Assembly: GCA_963781065.1 (NCBI GenBank)
Contig: CAWAET010000002.1
Coordinates: 1 to 64,000, forward strand
DNA length: 64,000 nt
Origin: CALZJC01 sp963781065
GTDB lineage: Bacteria > Acidobacteriota > Thermoanaerobaculia > Multivoradales > JAHEKO01
Direction of reading: 5' to 3'
Below the pieces are notes generated by a model. The model had not been told where the DNA came from, searched no databases, and worked only from the letters and a program-made list of their open reading frames with translations. The translations under genes and the position numbers were made by a program. Below are positions 40,441 to 49,384 of the stretch, in pieces (positions within the stretch are counted from its first letter, which is position 1; each line of letters opens with the position of its first letter).

Positions 40441-40446
40441 AGTCTA
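40441..40446 (-). promoter_or_regulatory. Possible hutH -10 box
   Basis: TAGACT on the minus strand lies 11 bases before the hutH ATG. This predicts a leader of about five bases. The same hexamer is found upstream of secA. The -35 region is weak. Confidence 0.35.
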
Positions 40447-40583
40447 TCCTCTCGCCTCTCGGCAAAGTACGCTCCGGCAATGGAGGGCTCGCGCCGGTTG
40501 GCCCGGCACCGCGCTATGATGGCTTGGCTTCGAGGCCATTACAGGGGGTTCCTGGCGGTTTCGATCCCACCGTGGGTCCGAGG

Positions 40584-41726
40584 ATGAAGATCGAGCAGCG
40601 CAGGTGGTGTTCCGGACACGGCTGGTCGCCGGCCGGCCCGGCGCGGCTGGGCGAGGAGGCCGCCCTGGTGTTGGCCTTCGGCAGCAAGGAGGTGCTGGCC
40701 GCCGCCCTCGCCCTGCCGGAGGTCTGCGCGGCGTATCCGGGGGCCTTTGTCGTGGGCTGCTCGACGGCCGGCGAGATCGCCGGCACCAGCGTCTCCGACG
40801 ACTCGCTGGTGACCACCGCCATCGCCTTCGAGCACAGCCGGGTGTGCACCGCCCATCTGGAGCTCGACGAGGCGGCCGACAGCTACGAGGCCGGCCGGCG
40901 GCTGGCCCTCGAGCTGCCGCCGGAGGAGCTCGTCCACGTCGTGGTTCTCGCCGACGGCACCCTGGTCAACGGCAGCGCGCTGGTGCGCGGACTCAACGAC
41001 CAGCTGCCGGAAGGCGTCCAGGTCACCGGCGGGCTGGCCGGCGACGGCGAGCGCTTCGAGGAGACCCTGGTCTTCGTCGGCTGCGAGCCGCGGGTGGGAA
41101 ATATCGCGGCGGTTGGGTTCTACGGCGAGCGGCTGCGAATCGGCTTCGGCTCGCTGGGCGGCTGGGATCCCTTCGGACCCGACCGGCTGATCACCCGGTC
41201 CGAGGGCAACGTGCTGTTCGAGCTCGACGGCCGCTCGGCCCTCGGCCTCTACAAGACCTACCTGGGCGACTACGCCCGCGAGCTGCCCGCCAGCGCCCTG
41301 CTCTTCCCGCTCGCCCTGCGCCGCGAAGGCGAGCGCCAGACGCCGGTGGTGCGGACCATCCTGTCGATCGACGAGAAGGCCGAGAGCATGACCTTCGCCG
41401 GCGACATGCCCCTGGGCGAGTACGCGCGCTTCATGAAGGCCAACTTCGAGCGGCTGATCGACGGCGCCACCCTGGCCGCCAAGACCAGCTACGAGACCCT
41501 CGGCGCACAGACGCCGGAGCTGGCCCTGCTGATCAGCTGCGTCGGCCGCCGGATGGTGCTCAAACAGCGCACCGAAGAGGAGGTCGAGAGCGTCCGCGAG
41601 GTGCTCGGCGAGAGCACGATCCTGACCGGGTTCTACTCCTACGGCGAGATCTCGCCCTTCACCCCCTCGGCGCGCTGCGAGCTGCACAACCAGACGATGA
41701 CGATCACCACGCTCGCCGAGAGGTAG
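40584..41726 (+). CDS. FIST-domain sensor protein
   Basis: 380 residues from the ATG at 40584. The FIST N domain covers about 25-225 (GAFVVGCSTAGEIAGTSVSD, DQLPEGVQVTGGLAGDGERF) and the FIST C domain about 230-375 (LYKTYLGDYARELPASALLF, ALLISCVGRRMVLKQRTEEE, ILTGFYSYGEISPF). FIST domains bind small ligands, probably amino acids, and sit in bacterial signalling pathways. There is no membrane segment. It ends ten bases before the start of a PAS hybrid kinase, so the two form a sensor-kinase pair: FIST would detect the ligand and control the kinase in trans. hutH/hutU lie divergently upstream. Confidence 0.85.
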   Translation: MKIEQRRWCSGHGWSPAGPARLGEEAALVLAFGSKEVLAAALALPEVCAAYPGAFVVGCSTAGEIAGTSVSDDSLVTTAIAFEHSRVCTAHLELDEAADSYEAGRRLALELPPEELVHVVVLADGTLVNGSALVRGLNDQLPEGVQVTGGLAGDGERFEETLVFVGCEPRVGNIAAVGFYGERLRIGFGSLGGWDPFGPDRLITRSEGNVLFELDGRSALGLYKTYLGDYARELPASALLFPLALRREGERQTPVVRTILSIDEKAESMTFAGDMPLGEYARFMKANFERLIDGATLAAKTSYETLGAQTPELALLISCVGRRMVLKQRTEEEVESVREVLGESTILTGFYSYGEISPFTPSARCELHNQTMTITTLAER

Positions 41727-41736
41727 GTGGGGGGCG

Positions 41737-43972
41737 GTGCACAAGCTCCTCAGCCGGCAGCTCAAGAGGCTCTTTGGCGACGCCGAGCGGGTGCCTGAGG
41801 AGCTGGCCGCGTTCGTCGCCGCCATCGACTCCGCCTACCACCAGGCCGACGCCGATCGCGAGCTGCTCGAGCGCTCGCTCGACCTGACCTCGGAAGAGCT
41901 GCTCGAGGCCAACACCGAGCTGCGCCTGGATCGCCACGATCTAGAACAGCGGGTGGCCGCGCGCACCGCCGAGCTGCTGGCGGCGAACCGCAAGCTCGAG
42001 CGCGAGATCGTCGAGCGGCGCACCGCCGAGCGGCGCCTGCGGGTCAGCGAGCTGCGTTTCCAGACCCTGGCCGACAACTCCCCCACCGGCATTTTCCACT
42101 CCGACGCCGCCGGGCGCACCGTCTACGTCAACCGCGCCTGGTGCGAGATCGCCGGCATGGAGGCGGAACAGGCGGCGGGGAACGGCTGGCAGCAGGCGAT
42201 CCACCCGGAGGACCGCGAACGCAAGCTCGCCGACTGGGCGGAGGCGCTCGAGCGCGGGGTGCCGGTCAGCGGCGGCGAGTACCGGATGCTGCTGCCCGAC
42301 GGCAGCGAGAAGTGGGTCGTCGGCCAGGCCGTGCCGCTGCGCGATGGCGAGGGCGCGATCAGCGGCTTCGTCGGCACGCTGACCGACATCACCGAGCGCC
42401 GCCTGGCAGAAGAGGCGATCCGCCGCTCGGAACAGAAGTTCCGCACCCTGTTCGAAGAGTCCCAGGACACGATCTACATCAGCACCCCCGAGGGCCGGCT
42501 GCTCGACATCAATCCGGCCGGCGTCCGCCTGTTCGGCTACGACTCGGCGCGGGAGATGCTCGAGGTCGACCTGACGACCCAGGTCTACCTGCGCAGCGAG
42601 GAGCGCGCCGAGATGCTGCGCGAGCTCAGCCAGAAGGGGTACGTCCAGGATCTCGAGCTGCGGGTCCAGACCAAGCAGGGCAAGCGACTGACCGTGCTCG
42701 CCACCGCCAGCGCCGAGCGGGACGAGAGCGGCCGCGTGGTCTCGATGCGCGGCATGCTGCGCGACGTCACCGGCCAGCGCGACCTCGAGAACCAGCTACG
42801 CCAGGCGCAGAAGATGGAGGCGGTCGGGCGGCTGGCGGGCGGCGTCGCGCACGACTTCAACAACCTGCTGACGGCGATCCTCGGCTACGCCGACCTGATG
42901 GCGCTGGCGCTGCCCGACGACAGTCCTCTGCGCCACAACGCCGACGAGATCAAGGCGGCCGCTCAACGCGGCGCCGACCTGACCCGCCAGCTGCTCGCCT
43001 TCAGCCGGCGGCAGGTGCTGGCCCCCGAGACCCTCGACCTCAACCAGACCGTGACGACCATCGAGAAGCTGCTGCGGCGGCTGATCGGCGAGGACATCGA
43101 GCTGGTGATCGAGCTCGATCCCGGTCTCGGCGCGGTGCGCGCCGACCCCAGCCAGATCGAGCAGGTGCTGCTGAACCTCGGCGTCAACGCCCGCGACGCC
43201 ATGCCGGACGGGGGCGTGCTGACGCTGCGTACCGGCAACGTCGAGGTGAAGAGCCGGGAGGCGGTCTCCGCTCTGGGGCTGGGCGAAGGCGCCTACGTCA
43301 TGCTCGCGATCGAGGACAGCGGGGTCGGCATCGACGAGGAGATCCGCGACCAGATCTTCGAGCCGTTCTTCACCACCAAGTCGCGCAGCAAGGGCACCGG
43401 GCTCGGCCTGGCCACCGTCTACGGCATCGTCCGCCAGAGCGGCGGGCAGATCGAGGTGCAAAGCGAGCCGGGCCGAGGCAGCCGCTTCCGCATCCTGCTG
43501 CCGCGGGTCGAAGGCGAGCCCACCGCCACGCGCCCGGTGGCGCGTTCGCTGGGCATGCCGCAGGGCGATGAGACGGTGCTGCTGGTCGAGGACGAGCCCG
43601 CGGTGCGCGAGTACCTGCGCTCGCTGCTCTGCCGGCTGGGCTACATGGTCGTGGTTGCCGGCGACGGCGTGCGGGCGCTGGAGGTCGCCGCGCCGCTGGA
43701 CGGGCGAGTTCGATCTGCTGCTGAGCGACGTCGTGATGCCGAGGATGAACGGCGTCGAGCTGGCCCGCCGGCTGACGGCCGAGCAGCCGTCTCTCCGGGT
43801 CCTGCTCATGTCGGGACACGCCGACAAGCCGGAGGCCCTGATGGAGCAGCGGCTCGCGGGAGCGCCGGTCGAGTTCCTGCAGAAGCCCTTCTCGTCGGTG
43901 ACCCTGGCCAACCGCGTGCGCCGCATCCTGGACGCGCGGGACACGCCCGAGGCCGGCGCCTCGGTCGCCTGA
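41737..43972 (+). CDS. Soluble PAS-PAS hybrid histidine kinase with receiver, one frameshift
   Basis: About 744 residues after a +1 near 43702 is removed. The GTG start follows an AGGTGG-like site. Order: a coiled coil at about 40-105 (LDLTSEELLEANTELRLDRH), PAS 1 (RFQTLADNSPTGIFHSDAAG), PAS 2 (KFRTLFEESQDTIYISTPEG), HisKA with the His in GRLAGGVAHDFNNLLTAILG, HATPase (N box VNARDAMPDGG, G2 GTGLGLATVYG) and a C-terminal receiver domain with Asp in LLLSDVVMPRMNG and Lys in FLQKPFS. There is no membrane segment. The coiled coil before PAS is the usual linker in kinases paired with FIST proteins. Confidence 0.88.
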
Positions 43973-44021
43973 GGCCGCGCCACCCGGCCGTCAGTCCTGG
44001 CCGGCCGTCTCGTCCGCGGGC

Positions 44022-44636
44022 CTACTCGAAGCTCACCTCGGGCGCCTCTTCGGCGCCGGGCCGCGATTCGAAGTAGGCCTTCGCCTCGAAGCCCCAACCG
44101 AGGGCGTCCACCAGCCAGCGGTTGGGAAACCGGCGCAGACGGACGTTGAAGTTGCGCGCTTCTTCGTTGAAGCGGGTGCGGGCGACGTTGATCCGGTTCT
44201 CGGTCCCTTCGAGCTGGACCATCAGGTCCTGGAAGGCGGCGACCGCGCGCAGCTCCGGGTAGCGCTCGACCACCACCAGCAGTCGCTGCAGGGCCGAGGA
44301 GAGGGCTCCCTGGGCGGCCTCGAAGCGGGCGAAGGCCGCCGGGTCGTTGATCAGCTCGCCCGGGTTCTCGACCTTCACCTGCCCGACGCGGCTGCGCGCC
44401 TCGACCACCTGATTGAGGGTCTCCTGCTCGAAGTCCGCCGCGCCGCGCACCGTCGAGACCAGATTGGGGATCAGGTCCGCGCGGCGCTGGTAGGTCGTCT
44501 CGACCTGGGCCCAGGCCTCGGTCACCCGCTCCTCGGCATTGATCAGGCCGTTGTAGATGCCGACGCCCCAGACCACGAGCAGCCCCGCGGTCAGGACGAC
44601 GAGAACCAGACAACCGATGGCGACGATCTTCCCCAT
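44022..44636 (-). CDS. LemA-family membrane protein
   Basis: 204 residues. A single N-terminal membrane helix (VAIGCLVLVVLTAGLLVVWG) is followed by a helical bundle, VTEAWAQVETTYQRRADLIP, NLVSTVRGAADFEQETLNQV and RFPNRWLVDALGWGF, the standard LemA blocks. The body lies outside the cytoplasm. The function is poorly defined, with links to envelope stress. The usual partner, a TPM-domain protein (YgcG/HtpX type), is not adjacent. AGGAGG precedes the ATG at a good distance. Confidence 0.9.
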   Translation of the reverse strand: MGKIVAIGCLVLVVLTAGLLVVWGVGIYNGLINAEERVTEAWAQVETTYQRRADLIPNLVSTVRGAADFEQETLNQVVEARSRVGQVKVENPGELINDPAAFARFEAAQGALSSALQRLLVVVERYPELRAVAAFQDLMVQLEGTENRINVARTRFNEEARNFNVRLRRFPNRWLVDALGWGFEAKAYFESRPGAEEAPEVSFE

Positions 44637-44856
44637 GTCAGCAAACCTCCTGTGATGCCGCCCGACGGCGGCGCGTGACAGCGGGACGATACCACCCTGC
44701 TGCAGCTACGAGCCGGCAGACGAGCGACCCGCTGCCTTCAGCGCTACCGAGCGCGCCTGCCCAGGACCGCCGGCTCCGCCGGTCCTTGGCAAGCTCTCCC
44801 TAGAAAACCTGACAGAACGCGAAGATCGCCGCACCGCTTTTCGTCCATACCGGGCG

Positions 44857-46377
44857 ATGCTGGCGCGCGCCACCGCCGCCACCCCCTGGGGGATCGAGGC
44901 CCGACCGATCCAGATCGAGGTCGACGTGCGCCGTGGGCTGCCGCAGACCCAGATCGTCGGCCTGCCCGACACCGCGGTGCGCGAGAGCCGCGAGCGGGTG
45001 CGGGCCGCGGTCAAGAACTGCGGCTTCGACCTGCCGCCGAGGGCCGTGACGATCAACCTGGCGCCGGCCGACCTGCGCAAGGAGGGCAACCACCTCGACC
45101 TGGGGATCGCGCTCGCTCTGCTGGCCGCCCATGGCGAGCTGCCGCAGGAGAGGCTCGAGGGGCGGCTGTGCTGTGGCGAGCTGGGCCTCGACGGCACCGT
45201 GCGACCGATCCGAGGCGGGCTGGCGATCGGCGAGCTGGCGCGGAGTCTGGAGGTAAGCGAGCTGCTTCTGCCGACGGCGAGCGCCGCCGAGGCGGCGACG
45301 CTGGCGGACCTGCAGGTGGTCGGCCTCGCCGGCCTGGCCGAGGCCATCGACCACCTGGCCGGCGGCCGGCGGCTGCCGCGGGCGCAAGCCCTTGCGGCGG
45401 ACCGGGAGGCCGGGGCCGAGCCCGACCTGGCCGACGTTCGCGGCCAGGCCGGCGCCCGCCGGGCGCTCGAGGTGGCTGCCGCGGGCGGCCACAATCTTCT
45501 CTTCATCGGCCCGCCGGGCTCGGGCAAGACGATGCTCGCGCGCCGGCTTCCCGGGCTGCTGCCGCCGCTGACCGCGGCCGAGGCGATCACCGTGACCAAG
45601 ATCCAGTCGCTGGGGGCCGCGGCGCCCCTGGGCGGCCTGGCGACCCGGCGGCCGTTCCGCGCCCCGCACACCAGCATCAGCACCCCCGGCCTGATCGGCG
45701 GCGGCGCCATCCCGCGGCCGGGAGAGGTGACCCTGGCCCACCACGGGGTGCTCTTCCTCGACGAGCTGCCGGAGTTTCGGCGTGACGCCCTCGAGGCGCT
45801 GCGCCAGCCGATCGAAGACGGCGAGGTGCTGATCGCGCGGGTCAAGGCGCGGCTGCGCTTCCCCGCCCGCTTCGCCCTGCTGGCGGCGATGAACCCGTGC
45901 CGCTGCGGGCACCTGGGCGACCCGCGCCACGACTGCCGCTGCACGCCGCGCGAGGTCGAGCACTACCGGGCGCGGGTCTCGGGACCGCTGCTCGACCGCA
46001 TCGACATGCATGTCGAGGTGCCGGCGGTGAGCCTGAGCGAGCTCAAGGCCGCCGCCGGCGAGGCCAGCGCCGCGGTGGCGGCCCGGGTGGCGGCGGCGCG
46101 CCGGCGCCAGGCTCTGCGGCTGGCCGACGGCGCCGCCACCGGGGTCAACGCCGCGCTCACCGACCGCCAGGTGCGCGCCCTCTGCCACCTGGAGGGTGCC
46201 GCCCGCGGCCTGCTCGACAGCGCCTTCGAGCGGCTGGGCCTCTCGGCCCGGGCGATGAGCCGCATCCTCAAGGTCGCCCGCACCCTGGCCGACCTCGCCG
46301 GCCGGCCGAAGATCGCGGCCGCCGACGTGGCCGAGGCGATCCAGTACCGGACCCTGGACCGGCGGCTGACGCCGTGA
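44857..46377 (+). CDS. comM: ComM/YifB-type Mg-chelatase-like AAA ATPase
   Basis: 506 residues. The N-terminal ChlI domain (GLPQTQIVGLPDTAVRESRE, ITINL-like NLAPADLRKEGNHLDLGIAL) is followed by an AAA core with Walker A GPPGSGKTMLARRLPG, Walker B VLFLDELPEF and AAMNPCRCG, and a C-terminal Mg_chelatase_C domain (GLSARAMSRILKVARTLADL). In Vibrio, ComM is a hexameric helicase that drives branch migration during natural transformation, and the family is widespread. The Cys-rich loop CRCGHLGDPRHDCRC is typical. It is divergent from lemA. The start is chosen at the first ATG because the following residues match the family N-terminus. Confidence 0.92.
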   Translation: MLARATAATPWGIEARPIQIEVDVRRGLPQTQIVGLPDTAVRESRERVRAAVKNCGFDLPPRAVTINLAPADLRKEGNHLDLGIALALLAAHGELPQERLEGRLCCGELGLDGTVRPIRGGLAIGELARSLEVSELLLPTASAAEAATLADLQVVGLAGLAEAIDHLAGGRRLPRAQALAADREAGAEPDLADVRGQAGARRALEVAAAGGHNLLFIGPPGSGKTMLARRLPGLLPPLTAAEAITVTKIQSLGAAAPLGGLATRRPFRAPHTSISTPGLIGGGAIPRPGEVTLAHHGVLFLDELPEFRRDALEALRQPIEDGEVLIARVKARLRFPARFALLAAMNPCRCGHLGDPRHDCRCTPREVEHYRARVSGPLLDRIDMHVEVPAVSLSELKAAAGEASAAVAARVAAARRRQALRLADGAATGVNAALTDRQVRALCHLEGAARGLLDSAFERLGLSARAMSRILKVARTLADLAGRPKIAAADVAEAIQYRTLDRRLTP

Positions 46378-46435
46378 GCCTCGACGGCGGCAGCCACCCT
46401 GCCGGGAGGTCTGCTCCCGACCATGAAGCTGGGGA

Positions 46436-46464
46436 TTGCACAGATGACTAGTCATGACTATCAT
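46436..46464 (+). promoter_or_regulatory. Promoter and overlapping palindromes of the first Phd/PIN pair
   Basis: TTGCAC (46436-46441) and TATCAT (46459-46464) are 17 bases apart. Two overlapping perfect 12-base palindromes, ATGACTAGTCAT (46444-46455) and TAGTCATGACTA (46449-46460), fill the spacer. The -10 box ends six bases before the ATG at 46471. This predicts autorepression by the antitoxin and a leaderless transcript. Confidence 0.7.
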
Positions 46465-46470
46465 CTGGTC

Positions 46471-46734
46471 ATGAACGAAGTCGGCATCGCCGAGCTCAAG
46501 GCCAGGCTCAGTGCCTGTCTGCGCCGCGTGCGCGCTGGGGACACCTTGACGGTGCTCGACCGATCGACGCCGGTCGCCCGCATCGTGCCCTACCTCGAGG
46601 CCGCGACGCCGCTGCACATTCGAAGGCCCAGGCCCGGGGCGCCCCGGCCCGGGGAGGTCGAGCTGCCCGTGCCGACTCCGCTGGCTCGCGACGTGGTCGA
46701 CCTGCTGCTCGAGGACCGGGCCGGGGGCCGATGA
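46471..46734 (+). CDS. Phd/YefM-type antitoxin (first pair)
   Basis: 87 residues from the ATG at 46471. Upstream in-frame ATGs (46423, 46444) lie in the promoter and operator. The sequence VGIAELKARLSACLRRVRAG, TLTVLDRSTPVARIVP is the Phd fold that dimerises and binds DNA. The Pro-rich C-terminal half (PRPGAPRPGEVELPVP) would hold the toxin. The stop overlaps the toxin start (ATGA). Confidence 0.85.
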   Translation: MNEVGIAELKARLSACLRRVRAGDTLTVLDRSTPVARIVPYLEAATPLHIRRPRPGAPRPGEVELPVPTPLARDVVDLLLEDRAGGR

Positions 46735-47147
46735 TCGGCTACGTGGACTCCTCGGTGGCGCTCCGCCTGATCCTGGGCCAGCCGGACGCGCTGGCGGAAT
46801 GGGCCCTGCTCGAGCGTGGCGTGGCCAGCGAACTGGTCGAGCTCGAGTGCCTGCGAACCGTTGACCGCCTGAGCCTCGCCGGCGAGCTCACCGCCGAGCA
46901 GTCGGTCACCTTGCGCGAGGGGGTGTACCGGCTCACCGGCACGCTCGAGATCGTCGGCATCACTCGGCCGGTGCTGGCTCGCGCCGGCCAGCCGCTGCCG
47001 GCGCCACTCGGCTCGCTGGACGCTCTGCACCTCGCCACGGCCCTTCTCTGGTCGGAGACCCTGGACCTGGATCTGGTGATGCTCACCCACGACCGCGCCC
47101 TGGCCCAGGCCTCCAGCGCCTTGGGCCTGGAGTGTCTCGGGATCTAG
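46731..47147 (+). CDS. PIN-domain toxin (VapC-like, first pair)
   Basis: 138 residues. PIN acidic sites: MIGYVDSSVALRL (first Asp), SELVELECLR (Glu), GSLDALHLATALLW (Asp) and LVMLTHDRALAQAS (last Asp). All four are intact, so ribonuclease activity is likely. The family variant matches PIN toxins paired with Phd-type rather than ribbon-helix-helix antitoxins. The four-base overlap with the antitoxin couples their synthesis. Confidence 0.87.
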   Translation: MIGYVDSSVALRLILGQPDALAEWALLERGVASELVELECLRTVDRLSLAGELTAEQSVTLREGVYRLTGTLEIVGITRPVLARAGQPLPAPLGSLDALHLATALLWSETLDLDLVMLTHDRALAQASSALGLECLGI

Positions 47148-47169
47148 CCCGATGGCGGAGCGGTCACTC

Positions 47170-47198
47170 TTGACCGAGTTCACAATCTAGTTCACTAT
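47170..47198 (+). promoter_or_regulatory. Promoter and direct repeats of the second Phd/PIN pair
   Basis: TTGACC (47170-47175) and CACTAT (47193-47198) are 17 bases apart. AGTTCAC occurs twice with a 12-base period (47177-47183, 47189-47195), about one helical turn, as a likely antitoxin operator. The -10 box ends six bases before the ATG at 47205. The operator is unlike that of the first pair, so cross-repression is unlikely. Confidence 0.65.
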
Positions 47199-47204
47199 CG
47201 ACTC

Positions 47205-47453
47205 ATGCGACTCAACATCCACGAGGCCAAGACGCACCTTTCGCGCTATCTCGAGAGGGTGGAGCGTGGCGAGACGATCGTCCTCTGCCGTCGCAATGTG
47301 CCCATCGCCGAGATCCGCCCGTTGCCGCCGGCGCGCGACGAAGTGCCCCAACCCGGCTTGTGGAAGGACGAGATCGAGGTGCCCGAGGCGTTCTTCGACC
47401 CGCTGCCGGCCGACCTTCTCGAGGCGTTCGAAGGCAAGCGAGACGTCGATTGA
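47205..47453 (+). CDS. Phd/YefM-type antitoxin (second pair)
   Basis: 82 residues. MRLNIHEAKTHLSRYLERVE, GETIVLCRRNVPIAEIRPLP is a textbook Phd N-terminus. The acidic, aromatic tail PQPGLWKDEIEVPEAFFDPL would block the toxin. The stop overlaps the toxin start (TTGA). It begins directly at the predicted transcript start. Confidence 0.88.
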   Translation: MRLNIHEAKTHLSRYLERVERGETIVLCRRNVPIAEIRPLPPARDEVPQPGLWKDEIEVPEAFFDPLPADLLEAFEGKRDVD

Positions 47454-47836
47454 GGATCCTGCTGGACACGGCGCCCTTCCTCTGGCTCGCCAGCGGCTCG
47501 CCACGCCTGTCGGAGAGCGCGCGGCGGCTCGTCCAAGACAGGGCCATCCAGATCCACCTCAGCGCGGTCTCGGGATGGGAGATCGCCATCAAGCACTCGC
47601 TGGGAAAGCTGCGGCTGGGCCGGCGCCCCGAGGAGCTGATCCCCGAGGCCAGACAGGCCTACCAGATCGCCTCGTTGCCGCTCGACGAAGAGTCCGCTCT
47701 GCAGGCCGGCCGCCTGCCCGGCATCCACCGCGATCCATTCGACCGCATGCTGATATGCCAGGCGATCGTCCACGGCCTGACCATCCTCACCCCCGACGAG
47801 GAAGTTCGCGCCTATCCGGTTCGCACTACCTGGTAG
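47450..47836 (+). CDS. PIN-domain toxin (VapC-like, second pair)
   Basis: 128 residues from a TTG start overlapping the antitoxin stop. The PIN sequence begins RILLDTAPFLWLASG (first Asp). AVSGWEIAIKHSLGKLRL carries the Glu, HRDPFDRMLICQA the central Asp residues, and LTPDEEVRAYP the last acid. This subfamily (PIN_Sll0205-like) is normally paired with Phd antitoxins, as here. The frame is intact. Confidence 0.87.
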   Translation: MRILLDTAPFLWLASGSPRLSESARRLVQDRAIQIHLSAVSGWEIAIKHSLGKLRLGRRPEELIPEARQAYQIASLPLDEESALQAGRLPGIHRDPFDRMLICQAIVHGLTILTPDEEVRAYPVRTTW

Positions 47837-47852
47837 TAGATTGGCTTTCCCG

Positions 47853-49184
47853 ATGCCCCCCACTACGATCATCAAGCGCAACGGCGAGGCGGTGCCGTTC
47901 GACCCCGAGAAGATCACCGTCGCCATCTACAAGGCGATGGCCGCCGGCGGCGCCCACGACCGCGAGCTGGCCGAGGGGCTGACCGGCCAGGTCGTGGCGG
48001 CGCTCGAGGCGGCCTATACCGGCGAGCAGTTGCCGACGGTCGAGGACACCCAGGACTTCGTCGAGCGGGTGCTGATCCAGGGCGGCCACGCGGAGGTCGC
48101 CAAGCGGTACATCCTCTACCGCGGCGAGCGGACCAAGATGCGGTCGCGGAGGCGCCGCGAGCGGGTCGAGCCGATTCCGTACAAGGCGATGTGGCAGGCG
48201 CTCGACTGGGCGGTCGAGCACGGCTGCAACACCGTCGCCGGCCTCAACGAGGTCATCCGCGAGGGCCGGCTGCCGTGGCTGATCCGCGCCGCCGACGAGC
48301 TCTACGAGCGCACCTTGGAACAAATCGCCGCCGCGGTGCTCGAGCGGCACGAGGAGCTGCGCTTTCTCATCGTCGCCGGGCCGTCGAGCTCCGGCAAGTC
48401 GACCACCACGAGCAAGCTGGCCGGCCACCTGGAGGCCGCGGGCCTGTCGGTGGTGCCGCTGGCGCTGGACAACTACTTCTTCGATCTCAGGCTGCACCCC
48501 CGGGACGAGCTCGGCGACTACGACTTCGAGACCCCGGAGGCCCTCGACCTGGAGCTGGTTAACCATCACCTCGCCGAGCTCGACGCCGGCCGGCCGATCG
48601 AGGTGCCGGTCTACGACTTCAAGACCGGCAACCGGCTCGACCGCACCACCCCCTTCGAGGCCGGGCCCGGCAGCGTCGTGCTGCTCGACACGCTGCACGG
48701 CCTCTACGACGGGCTGACCGCCAGCGTGCCCGACGAGCGCAAGTGCCGGCTCTACATCGAGACCATCAGCCAGCTCAAGACCGCCGAGGGCCGCTACATG
48801 CGCTGGACCGACATCCGGCTGCTGCGGCGGATGATCCGGGACGCCAAGTTCCGCGGCTACGAGCCCGAGCGCACGATCCAGCACTGGCACTACGTCCGGC
48901 GCAGCGAGCTCAAGCACATCATCCCGCACCAGAGCCGGGCCGACTTCCACATCAACGGCGCCCTGGCCTACGAGCTGCCGTTCCTGAAGCTCCACCTGTT
49001 CCACCACTTCCCCGAGTTCATCCGCCGCTGGCGAGGTGACGACCGGCGTCTCGACGGCTACATCCGGGCTCGCCGCATCCACGACCTGCTGGCTTCGATC
49101 GAGGACGTGGCCGACGACTCCGCCGTCCCCGAGACCTCGCTGCTGCGCGAGTTCATCGGCGGCAGCGCCTACGACGTGCACTAG
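47853..49184 (+). CDS. ATP-cone plus uridine-kinase-like nucleoside kinase
   Basis: 443 residues. The N-terminal 95 residues form an ATP-cone (IIKRNGEAVPFDPEKITVAI, VEDTQDFVERVLIQGG, VAKRYILYRGERTK), an allosteric ATP/dATP sensor best known from ribonucleotide reductase. The rest is a P-loop kinase of the PRK/uridine kinase family: Walker A VAGPSSSGKSTTTSKL, substrate region ALDNYFFDLRLHPRDELGDY and YDFKTGNRLDRT. It probably phosphorylates a nucleoside or sugar under control of the adenylate pool. The M at 47853 is preferred to the TTG at 47841. It starts 16 bases after the second toxin gene and may share its transcript. Confidence 0.82.
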   Translation: MPPTTIIKRNGEAVPFDPEKITVAIYKAMAAGGAHDRELAEGLTGQVVAALEAAYTGEQLPTVEDTQDFVERVLIQGGHAEVAKRYILYRGERTKMRSRRRRERVEPIPYKAMWQALDWAVEHGCNTVAGLNEVIREGRLPWLIRAADELYERTLEQIAAAVLERHEELRFLIVAGPSSSGKSTTTSKLAGHLEAAGLSVVPLALDNYFFDLRLHPRDELGDYDFETPEALDLELVNHHLAELDAGRPIEVPVYDFKTGNRLDRTTPFEAGPGSVVLLDTLHGLYDGLTASVPDERKCRLYIETISQLKTAEGRYMRWTDIRLLRRMIRDAKFRGYEPERTIQHWHYVRRSELKHIIPHQSRADFHINGALAYELPFLKLHLFHHFPEFIRRWRGDDRRLDGYIRARRIHDLLASIEDVADDSAVPETSLLREFIGGSAYDVH

Positions 49185-49273
49185 CACCGGCTCTCGTCGC
49201 GAGCCGGCGGCCGGGCGATGGGACGACGGCGCCGCGGCGCCGCCGGTGCGATCCGGGCCGTCGGCCCCAACGC

Positions 49274-49302
49274 TTGACAATCCCCCGACCGGCCGAGAGA
49301 AT
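49274..49302 (+). promoter_or_regulatory. Promoter of the M23 peptidase gene
   Basis: A perfect TTGACA (49274-49279) and GAGAAT (49297-49302) are 17 bases apart. The transcript would start near 49309, leaving a leader of about 75 bases before the TTG at 49385. Confidence 0.55.
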
Positions 49303-49384
49303 GTGCCGTCCACTAGATGGTCGGTTGAGTCACCAGCAAGCGGTCAGCGACGCGCCGACAGGCTCCACGCAGAGAAGAAGCTTC

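Noticed and set aside
40498..40520. TTGGCC ... TATGAT as a FIST-gene promoter
   Set aside because: The boxes are only 11 bases apart. The TATGAT may be a -10 box, but no -35 box fits at 16-18 bases.
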